A stretch of DNA of 15,640 nt from Burkholderiales bacterium (GTDB lineage: Bacteria > Pseudomonadota > Gammaproteobacteria > Burkholderiales > Casimicrobiaceae), in contig JAISPI010000077.1 of assembly GCA_031275075.1 (NCBI GenBank), positions 1 through 15,640 on the forward strand, read 5' to 3'. Under the pieces are notes generated by a model that ran no database searches, had not been told where the DNA came from, and worked only from the letters and a program-made list of their open reading frames with translations. The position numbers and the translations under genes were made by a program. Of the stretch, positions 1 to 5,514 are shown in pieces (position 1 is the stretch's first letter; every line of letters starts with the position of its first letter).

Positions 1-165
1 ATTTATGCCAAGGCTTACAATGCCGATCCCGAGTTCTACAGCTTTTACCGCAGTCTTGAGGCTTACAAAGAAACATTCCAAGGCAGGAATGACGCGCTCG
101 TCATCGACCCTTCCTCGGATTTCTTCCGTTATTTCAAACGTTATCAAAAAGGCGGCAAGCCCTGA
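1..165 (+). CDS. hflC: HflC, C-terminal end (partial)
   Basis: Only the last 54 codons are in the window, open from base 1 to the TGA at 163-165. The residues (AKAYNADPEFYSFYRSLEAY, then VIDPSSDFFRYFKRY) match the conserved end of HflC, the stomatin/prohibitin-family membrane protein that forms the periplasm-facing HflKC complex and modulates the FtsH protease. The product ends a few residues after DFFRYFK, as usual for the family, so the 3' end looks intact. Downstream, DUF2065 and purA follow on the same strand, which is the usual betaproteobacterial hflKC context. The identification rests on this short tail plus the neighbours. Confidence 0.9.
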   Translation: MYAKAYNADPEFYSFYRSLEAYKETFQGRNDALVIDPSSDFFRYFKRYQKGGKP

Positions 166-189
166 CCGTGGCACACGGCTTTCGAAACC

Positions 190-372
190 ATGAAAACCCT
201 GGGGTTGGCGATTGCGTTGCTGTGCATCCTGGAAGGGTTGTTGCCCTTGCTGGCTCCGCGTCAATGGCGCGAAATTTTTCGTAAAATTATCGGTTTCACT
301 GATGGTCAGTTGCGTTTTATCGGGCTGGTTTCGATTGTCGCCGGTGTGCTGGTATGGCTCATGCTCGAATAG
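190..372 (+). CDS. DUF2065 (YjeT-type) small inner-membrane protein
   Basis: Sixty residues with two hydrophobic segments, about 4-20 (LGLAIALLCILEGLLPLL) and 43-58 (IGLVSIVAGVLVWLML), joined by a basic loop (PRQWREIFRKI). The pattern of a glycine/glutamate-containing first helix, a PRxWR loop and an FTDGQLRFIGL second half is that of the DUF2065/YjeT family, which is found beside hflKC and purA in many proteobacteria. Its molecular function is unknown. The gene begins 24 nt after hflC and ends 46 nt before purA, so it probably sits in the same transcript. No clear Shine-Dalgarno precedes the ATG. The start was chosen because it places the first helix at the N-terminus as in the family. Confidence 0.85.
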   Translation: MKTLGLAIALLCILEGLLPLLAPRQWREIFRKIIGFTDGQLRFIGLVSIVAGVLVWLMLE

Positions 373-418
373 TAAAATATATGATTTTAATGAAAATTAA
401 AGAAAGGCTCATTTAATC

Positions 419-1711
419 ATGGGGAAAAATGTAGTCGTTATCGGTACGCAATGGGGCGATGAAGGCAAAGGCAAAATCGTCGATTGGTTGAGTGAACGCG
501 CTCAAGGCGTCGTCCGCTTTCAGGGCGGACATAATGCCGGTCACACGTTGGTGATCGGTCAGCGCAAGACCATTTTGCGGCTCATCCCTTCTGGAATCTT
601 GCATCCAACAGTTGCAGTCTATATCGGTAACGGCGTAGTGTTGTCACCGCAAGCACTGTTGCAGGAAATCGGCGAGTTGGAGACTGCCGGTTTGCAGGTA
701 CGCAATCGGTTAAAAATTTCGCCGGCCTGTCCGCTGGTGTTGCCTTACCACGTGGCGATTGATCAGGCGCGCGAATCGTCGATGGGCGACGGCAAAATCG
801 GGACGACCGGACGCGGTATCGGCCCTGCCTACGAAGACAAGATTGCCCGCCGTGCATTGCGAGTTCAGGATTTGTGTCAGCCTGATCGCTTCATCACCAA
901 ACTCGAAAAACTCGCCGAGTATCACAATTTTCTGCTTACCCAATACCACAAGCGTGATCCACTGCCCTTCGCCCAAGTGCGCGACGAAATGCTGGCACTG
1001 GCGCCGCAGATCGCGCCGATGGTGGCCGATGTCGCCGACTTGTTGCACGAAGCGCGGCAAAGGGGTGATTCGTTGCTCTTTGAAGGCGCACAAGGCGCAA
1101 TGCTCGATATCGACCACGGCACTTACCCGTTTGTGACCAGTTCCAACTGTCTGGCTGGCAATGCCTTCGCTGGCAGCGGCATTGGCCCGGGCATGGTCGA
1201 TTACGTACTCGGTATCGTCAAGGCTTACACCACACGCGTCGGCACCGGCCCCTTCCCGACAGAACTGACCGACGACATCGGCGCTGGACTCGCCAAGCGC
1301 GGCAATGAATTTGGCTCCGTCACCGGTCGACCGCGCCGTTGCGGTTGGCTCGACATCGCGCAACTGAAGCGTTCGCTGCACTTGAGCAACGTCAACGGCT
1401 TGTGCATCACCAAGCTCGATGTACTCGATGGAATGGACGAAGTATGTATCAGCACCGGCTATACCGTGAACGGCAAATCCGTTAATCTGATTCCGACCGG
1501 TGCCGACGCCGTAACGCAATGCGTGCCGGTATATGAACGTTTCCCCGGCTGGAAAGAAAATACAGTCGGCATCAAAACTTTCGATGCGTTACCTGCCAAC
1601 GCCCGCGCTTATTTGAAGCGGATCGAAGCACTTACCGGCGTGCCGATCGCGATGGCATCAACAGGGCCGGAACGCAACGAGACCATCCTGGTTCATCATC
1701 CCTTTCATTAA
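419..1711 (+). CDS. purA: Adenylosuccinate synthetase
   Basis: This 430-residue enzyme joins IMP and aspartate using GTP to give adenylosuccinate, the first committed step from IMP to AMP, in the cytoplasm. The N-terminal QWGDEGKGK loop (residues 11-19) holds the catalytic Asp14, and GGHNAGHT (36-43) holds the catalytic His42. GTTGRGIGPAYEDK is the IMP-binding segment, and the GTGPFPTEL and FGSVTGRPRRCGWLD stretches are also family hallmarks. Length is normal for bacterial PurA. A weak AAAGG site lies about 11 nt before the ATG. It follows DUF2065 and is followed after 8 nt by a phosphoribosyltransferase gene, suggesting one purine synthesis/salvage unit. hisZ, often found just upstream in betaproteobacteria, is missing here. 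Confidence 0.98.
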   Translation: MGKNVVVIGTQWGDEGKGKIVDWLSERAQGVVRFQGGHNAGHTLVIGQRKTILRLIPSGILHPTVAVYIGNGVVLSPQALLQEIGELETAGLQVRNRLKISPACPLVLPYHVAIDQARESSMGDGKIGTTGRGIGPAYEDKIARRALRVQDLCQPDRFITKLEKLAEYHNFLLTQYHKRDPLPFAQVRDEMLALAPQIAPMVADVADLLHEARQRGDSLLFEGAQGAMLDIDHGTYPFVTSSNCLAGNAFAGSGIGPGMVDYVLGIVKAYTTRVGTGPFPTELTDDIGAGLAKRGNEFGSVTGRPRRCGWLDIAQLKRSLHLSNVNGLCITKLDVLDGMDEVCISTGYTVNGKSVNLIPTGADAVTQCVPVYERFPGWKENTVGIKTFDALPANARAYLKRIEALTGVPIAMASTGPERNETILVHHPFH

Positions 1712-1719
1712 AAGGCAGC

Positions 1720-2235
1720 ATGGCCGCGAAACTCAAAATCGGTTGGGCGCAATACAACACCTTGATCGAGCAACTCGCGTTGAAAGTGCATGAGTCGGGT
1801 TGGCCCTTCGATCAAATCGTTTGCATCGCACGCGGCGGTATGCGTATCGGTGATGTTTTGTCGCGCATCTACGAGTTGCCGCTGGCGATTCTCGCCACCC
1901 ATTCGTACACAGCCGACGGTGGCACCGTACGCGGTGAACTGATCGTCGCCGAGCACATGTCGATGACCTCGCCGCGGCTCGGTGAGCGTATTCTGCTTGT
2001 CGATGATATGGTCGATTCCGGAACCACGCTGGAGAAAGTGGTCGAAACATTGCCGCAACGCTACCCCAACATCAAGGAAATCAAAACCGCCGTGCTGTGG
2101 TGGAAAGCCTGCTCAGTTTTTAAACCCGATTACTGGATTGACTATCTGCCCGACAACCCGTGGGTCTGCCAACCTTTTGAAATATACGACCGGATGCGAG
2201 CCAACAATATCCGCGATCATTGGCAGAAAAAATAA
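1720..2235 (+). CDS. Purine-type phosphoribosyltransferase (COG2236-like)
   Basis: The 171-residue protein carries the type I PRPP-binding loop ILLVDDMVDSGTTL (91-104) and the upstream substrate-pocket segment VCIARGGMRIGD (34-45), both standard for phosphoribosyltransferases. The C-terminal half, with CSVFKPDYWIDYLPDNPWVCQPFE, resembles the xanthine/hypoxanthine group rather than adenine or orotate enzymes. It probably transfers a ribosyl-phosphate from PRPP to a salvaged 6-oxopurine, feeding IMP or XMP. The exact base cannot be told from sequence alone. The AAAGG ribosome site overlaps the purA stop, and only 8 nt separate the genes, so the two are very likely co-translated. It faces the convergent ModA-like gene 56 nt downstream; no obvious intrinsic terminator is visible between them. 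Confidence 0.9.
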   Translation: MAAKLKIGWAQYNTLIEQLALKVHESGWPFDQIVCIARGGMRIGDVLSRIYELPLAILATHSYTADGGTVRGELIVAEHMSMTSPRLGERILLVDDMVDSGTTLEKVVETLPQRYPNIKEIKTAVLWWKACSVFKPDYWIDYLPDNPWVCQPFEIYDRMRANNIRDHWQKK

Positions 2236-2291
2236 ATAACAACCGCTGTAAAACGCATCTGCCCCTACGCTACGGTACATTCTTGCGCCGA

Positions 2292-3113
2292 TCACGCGGC
2301 AGGAATCAGAAAACCGTAACGCCTCAGGCTCTCCCTAGCCTTGTTGCTCAACATGTATCGATAAAACCGGCGTGTGGTATTGCCGGCGCCTTTGAGCAAC
2401 ACCATCCTTTTTTTCAACGGTTCACATAACGTGTCCGACACCTGCATGAATTTACCGCCGCGCGCCGCCATCAATTGGCCGGCTTGCGAAAAGGCGACGA
2501 GCGCGCCCTGCACTGCGCCGCTGGCGGCAATTTGCGCTGTTTGTGCCACGTCTTCACCGATCATTAACAACGGCTGGATTTCTTCCCAAACCAGTTTGCG
2601 GCGCAACACCTCTTCGGCCAAGCGGCCATAGGGGTCGGCTTTGGGATCGGCAACCGCAAAACGTTGCAAACGGCCATCACGCAACGCCAAACGAATGTCT
2701 CCCAAAAAATTATCCGCTTTCAGCAGCGATTCGGAAGGAACATAAAACGCCAACCGCTCCATTGCGTACACATCACCCTGTCCTTCGGTTTTACCGGCTT
2801 CGGCCAATTGTATGGCAAACCTCTCATCAGAAGACAGAAACATCTCGAACGACGCGCCTTCCATAATCTGCGAATAAAGACGGCTCTCTGCGCCCAGAAT
2901 GACCCGGATTTTTATCTGCGTCTCGGCCTCGAAGCCTCTGATGATTTCCGTCAACAACGGTTGCAAGTCCGAAGAGGCGGCAACCGTCGGCAAATCGACA
3001 GTCTTATCTTCTTTCACAACCTTTTGCGCCCGGGCGACGTTAAACAGCGTAGCAGTCATCCACAGACTGCCCGCCGTCAGCATTTTTAGTATGAACCGCC
3101 GTTCTCCGGACAC
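2292..3113 (-). CDS. Periplasmic ModA-like substrate-binding protein
   Basis: This 273-residue protein looks like a ModA-family (molybdate/oxyanion) ABC-transporter binding protein. After a signal peptide ending at about ARA-29 come AASSDLQPLLTEIIRGFEAET, ILGAESRLYSQIMEGASFEMFLSSDERF and FAVADPKADPYGRLAEEVL, which align with the ligand-pocket segments of ModA. The N-terminus ERRFILK fits the twin-arginine pattern R-R-x-[F/I]-L-K loosely, so Tat export is possible. The GTG start was chosen because GGAGG lies 4 nt upstream (complement of 3118-3122). No modB or modC permease genes are adjacent, so transport partners must be elsewhere or the protein may have a different ligand. Molybdate is a family-based guess. 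Confidence 0.75.
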   Translation of the reverse strand: MSGERRFILKMLTAGSLWMTATLFNVARAQKVVKEDKTVDLPTVAASSDLQPLLTEIIRGFEAETQIKIRVILGAESRLYSQIMEGASFEMFLSSDERFAIQLAEAGKTEGQGDVYAMERLAFYVPSESLLKADNFLGDIRLALRDGRLQRFAVADPKADPYGRLAEEVLRRKLVWEEIQPLLMIGEDVAQTAQIAASGAVQGALVAFSQAGQLMAARGGKFMQVSDTLCEPLKKRMVLLKGAGNTTRRFYRYMLSNKARESLRRYGFLIPAA

Positions 3114-3151
3114 GCGTCCTCCGCGTTTGCCAGCAGTGAAGCAAGATCATC

Positions 3152-3170
3152 TTTATAGCATGAATATTCA
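3152..3170 (-). promoter_or_regulatory. Possible promoter and dyad upstream of the ModA-like gene
   Basis: On the minus strand a TATAAA hexamer (3157-3152) lies about 40 nt before the GTG start. Directly upstream of it is a perfect 10-bp palindrome, TGAATATTCA (3161-3170), which would fall between a -10 and a -35 box. That is a typical position for a repressor site. No good -35 hexamer is visible, and such AT-rich palindromes occur by chance, so this is a weak call. Confidence 0.25.
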
Positions 3171-3268
3171 AGAAAATCATTAAAAAATGACCTATGGCAA
3201 AACAGCAGCATTGGAAAAACGGCAGTTCTTACATGCGATAATTTAATTTTTCTGACGACACGCCTGCC

Positions 3269-3769
3269 ATGAAAACTTTTGACTTCCCGCTTTCTACTGC
3301 CGTACCGGCTGCTGCGCTGGTAGCGTTGTTGACGGCATGTACCCCGGCCACCTCAGAAAAGGAGCAGACGCCTCCGCCCCCGGTCGCATCCCCCTCGCAA
3401 GCCAGTGCTGTGCCCGCTCCGGCAGCATTGCCGCTCCAGCAAACCGTGTGGGGCTGGCAATACACCCGGCAAAGCGGCGCACAACTGGCGTCCGTGACCC
3501 CGGCACGGTACACACTGACTTTTCTTGAAGAAGGACGTTTGGCCGTCACCGCCGATTGCAACCGCGGTGGTACTGCTTACCGTATTCAGGACAACCAGAT
3601 GACTTTTGAGCTTATCGCGATGACCAAAATGCTATGTACTGCTGATTCCCTCGACCGAGACTTTCTCGACGGATTGCACGCGGTCGAGCGTTACCGCATC
3701 GACGACAAAACGCTAACACTGCAATTACGGCAAGGTGGTGAAATGGTGTTCGTGCCGGTTCAGCCATAA
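3269..3769 (+). CDS. META-domain (HslJ-like) lipoprotein
   Basis: A 166-residue lipoprotein. The signal peptide ends in the lipobox LTAC with the lipidated Cys24, followed by a proline/alanine-rich linker (about 30-54). Residues about 56-163 form a META domain: a WxW start, LTFLEEGRLAVTADCNRGGTAYRI, then MTFELIAMTKMLC. These correspond to the conserved NC and TxMxC motifs of the HslJ/META family, where the two cysteines may pair. The family is linked to stress tolerance (HslJ and novobiocin resistance in E. coli), but a biochemical role is not established. It is divergent from the ModA-like gene with a 155-bp shared spacer. No strong Shine-Dalgarno precedes the ATG. It stands alone, with a gene-free stretch after it. 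Confidence 0.8.
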   Translation: MKTFDFPLSTAVPAAALVALLTACTPATSEKEQTPPPPVASPSQASAVPAPAALPLQQTVWGWQYTRQSGAQLASVTPARYTLTFLEEGRLAVTADCNRGGTAYRIQDNQMTFELIAMTKMLCTADSLDRDFLDGLHAVERYRIDDKTLTLQLRQGGEMVFVPVQP

Positions 3770-3819
3770 AATTTTTTGATGTGACGTTGGCCACGATAAA
3801 AAATGAGCGCAGTAAATTA

Positions 3820-3845
3820 TCCCTCGCCCGCTTGCGGGAGAAGGA
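3820..3845. repeat. REP-like intergenic palindrome
   Basis: A 26-bp imperfect palindrome: TCCCTCGCCCGC, a TT centre, then GCGGGAGAAGGA, giving 12 base pairs with two mismatches. It is strikingly GC-rich against its AT-rich surroundings. Its core, CCCGCTTGCGGG, is a form often seen scattered between genes in proteobacterial genomes. Only one copy is visible in this window, so repetition in the genome is an inference. Confidence 0.5.
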
Positions 3846-4127
3846 TGGAAAAAATTACAAATGCGTTACGTTTGAAAAGCTATCGTCTCTCGCATACGAA
3901 AAAACCGTGAGATTCGCTGCGCTCACCACAATCCATGGCAAAAAAAACGTGTCTCGCTTTGTTTACTTTACGTCTGATTACGATTTCTAATCGTGCCATA
4001 GAATAAAACGCAGTCTGTAACCTGATTGTAATTAACCGCAAAATTTAATTTTAAATACCATTTTTGTACATCTTCAAGGTTGAGATGCGTTACACTGCGG
4101 TCTGTTCGTTGTTGCCTGTATTTGGGC

Positions 4128-4133
4128 TAGAAT
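4128..4133 (+). promoter_or_regulatory. Possible -10 box for the outer-membrane protein gene
   Basis: TAGAAT lies 33 nt before the TTG start and would place the transcription start near 4140, just ahead of the GAGGAG ribosome site. The region 17 nt upstream (TTCGTT) is a poor -35 match, so the promoter may be weak or activator-dependent, or the call may be wrong. Confidence 0.25.
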
Positions 4134-4166
4134 AGTTGTGGTTTGTTTTGTTTGAGGAGATTTATT

Positions 4167-4970
4167 TTGAACTTCACTTCTTTTAAATCACCCGCGTGTT
4201 TGCGCCTGATTGCATTTTTACTATTAAATAGCGCGGCATTTGGCGTTAACGCTTTTCAACCCCTGATGACCGATGACACGGGGACACCGGAGAAAGGAAG
4301 CAATCAGCTTGAATTTGTCGCCAGTCAGGATTGGGCAAAAACCGCTGGGGAAGCGGCGCATTTGCTGAAAATACCTCTGGTTTACACGCGCGGCTTGACG
4401 GACACATTGGAAATACATGTTGGCACGCAATACGCAAGAGTCCGTCCTAATATTACCGGAAACGACCGCGGGATGGGCAATCCGTCAATCGGCGCAAAGT
4501 GGCGTTTTTATGAAAACGAAAAAAACGGAACAAGTATTGCGTTAAAGTCGGAAATTTCTTTCCCGGTTAGCGCGTCGCGTGAGAAAGCTGGTTTGGGCGT
4601 TGGTAAAACGTCCGGCAATTTGACGTTTATTCTGACGCAAGAAGTCAGTTTTGGTGAAATTCATTTTAACGCTGCGATTGGTCGTGACCGCTTTCGTGAT
4701 GCGGGTATCGCCCCTGACGCGACACTCGGACGTATCTCGGTCGCTCCGGTTTGGAAGGTCACAGACAAATGGCAACTGGCATTGGATGCAGGAATAGAAT
4801 CCAAAAAAGGCGGTGGAACCACAGAATACTCGCGTTATGTGGAACCGGCAGTCATCTTTGTACCGAATAAAGATCTCGACCTTGGTCTTGGTTTTATCGC
4901 GGCTACCAACAATCAAAGCCCCCGTACCACTACCTATACACTGATAGGTAGCGTGACTTGGCAGTTTTAG
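4167..4970 (+). CDS. Outer-membrane beta-barrel protein (Phenol_MetA_deg-like 'transporter')
   Basis: I place the start at the TTG at 4167 because GAGGAG (4154-4159) sits 7 nt upstream. A longer frame opening at the TTG at 4143 would put that site inside the gene. The 267-residue product has a signal peptide with a likely cut after VNA-29. The mature start FQPLMTDDTGTPEKGSNQLEF matches the PL-TDDTGT-x-G-NQLE opening of the family annotated as 'transporter' or MetA-pathway phenol degradation protein (PF13557-like). The rest alternates polar and hydrophobic residues as in beta strands and ends in Phe (TWQF), the usual outer-membrane assembly signal. The substrate is unknown and the family name is historical. 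It is convergent with ygfX, 33 nt away. Confidence 0.75.
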   Translation: MNFTSFKSPACLRLIAFLLLNSAAFGVNAFQPLMTDDTGTPEKGSNQLEFVASQDWAKTAGEAAHLLKIPLVYTRGLTDTLEIHVGTQYARVRPNITGNDRGMGNPSIGAKWRFYENEKNGTSIALKSEISFPVSASREKAGLGVGKTSGNLTFILTQEVSFGEIHFNAAIGRDRFRDAGIAPDATLGRISVAPVWKVTDKWQLALDAGIESKKGGGTTEYSRYVEPAVIFVPNKDLDLGLGFIAATNNQSPRTTTYTLIGSVTWQF

Positions 4971-5003
4971 AAGCATGGTCTGACTTGGAGGATACCGCCT
5001 GAA

Positions 5004-5480
5004 TCAGCTTTCACCTGCTGTCTCCACCATCTCTCTCCCATGTTGCAGCAGGATGCGCAAGCGTCGCCAGTCATCGGCAATCATCATGTCCGGTAACAGA
5101 AACAGCGTTCGTGTACGTTTTGCGGATTCGCTGCGCCAAACAAGCGTGAGAAAAGCATCGCCAAGACAGGTGCCGTCGAGCACACGCGCTTGCAATCCTT
5201 CGTCTGGCGCGTTTTTCGCCGTGTCGGAAAAATAGAGAAGCAGTTGCCGATCAGCGTTCAAGGTCAGCGCCTCGACACCACCGGGAAGCCCATACGGCAT
5301 CAGCCGTCGCCATGTTCCATACGCCCACGCAACCAACACCAGATCAACCGCCAAAAGAATCCACCACGGCCAAGGCAGCGTCCATAGCAGCAACGCCGTT
5401 GCCGCTGTCGGTACCACAAGCCACATCACCGCTCGCCGCGAACGGCGCAGGACGACATGGAGGTACGCCACACGTCTCAT
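5004..5480 (-). CDS. YgfX-family inner-membrane protein
   Basis: The 158-residue protein has a basic N-terminus (RRSRR), two closely spaced membrane helices (about 17-35 and 37-55), and a cytoplasmic domain ending LFLLPDMMIADDWRRLRILLQHGREM. The LLPD-x(4)-DDxRRLRxxLxxG ending is characteristic of the YgfX/CptA family. In E. coli YgfX partners SdhE and has been reported both as a toxin acting on FtsZ/MreB and as a protein that stimulates pigment synthesis with SdhE. No SdhE gene lies here. Instead it starts 34 nt after ppsA and is probably co-transcribed with it. Its ATG is inside an 11-bp inverted repeat and overlaps the stop of a small leader frame. No Shine-Dalgarno is evident, so translation may be coupled. 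Confidence 0.7.
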   Translation of the reverse strand: MRRVAYLHVVLRRSRRAVMWLVVPTAATALLLWTLPWPWWILLAVDLVLVAWAYGTWRRLMPYGLPGGVEALTLNADRQLLLYFSDTAKNAPDEGLQARVLDGTCLGDAFLTLVWRSESAKRTRTLFLLPDMMIADDWRRLRILLQHGREMVETAGES

Positions 5481-5513
5481 GATCGGCCAACACGATGTAT
5501 CGTCATGAGACGT
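5472..5513 (-). promoter_or_regulatory. Inverted repeat and possible leader ORF over the ygfX start codon
   Basis: ACGTCTCATGA (5472-5482) and TCATGAGACGT (5503-5513) are perfect 11-bp inverted copies separated by 20 nt, which itself contains CGAT-GT-ATCG. In the ppsA-ygfX transcript this would fold with the ygfX ATG (5480-5478) in the stem. The upstream arm also holds an ATG (5506-5504) that opens a frame of nine codons (MTIHRVGRS) whose TGA overlaps the ygfX ATG as ATGA. Ribosomes translating the leader would melt the hairpin and could restart on ygfX. No U-run follows, so it is not an intrinsic terminator. The repeat is directly visible; the regulatory role is inferred. Confidence 0.5.
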
Positions 5514-5514
5514 A

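Larger units (their letters stand above)
3770..4166. other. Gene-free stretch between the META lipoprotein and the OMP gene
   Basis: About 400 bp of AT-rich DNA with no convincing gene. It holds an imperfect palindrome at 3820-3845, a T-run just after the META gene stop (ATTTTTTG from 3771), a short GTGAG/CTCAC repeat pair at 3907-3926, and near its end a TAGAAT hexamer (4128-4133) that could be the -10 box of the outer-membrane protein gene. The open frame 3781-3990 runs straight through the palindrome and shows no family signature. Confidence 0.6.

Noticed and set aside
710..1519. Long minus-strand frame (269 codons) opposite purA
   Set aside because: It lies wholly inside purA on the opposite strand, and its sequence has no coherent domain or hydrophobic pattern; long antisense frames are expected over GC-biased codons.
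2664..3089. Plus-strand frame of 141 codons opposite the ModA-like gene
   Set aside because: It is antisense to a well-supported secreted binding protein and shows no recognisable family.
3781..3990. Open frame of 69 codons with a GTG start after the META gene
   Set aside because: It crosses the palindrome at 3820-3845, has no ribosome site, no family signature and a composition typical of translated intergenic DNA.
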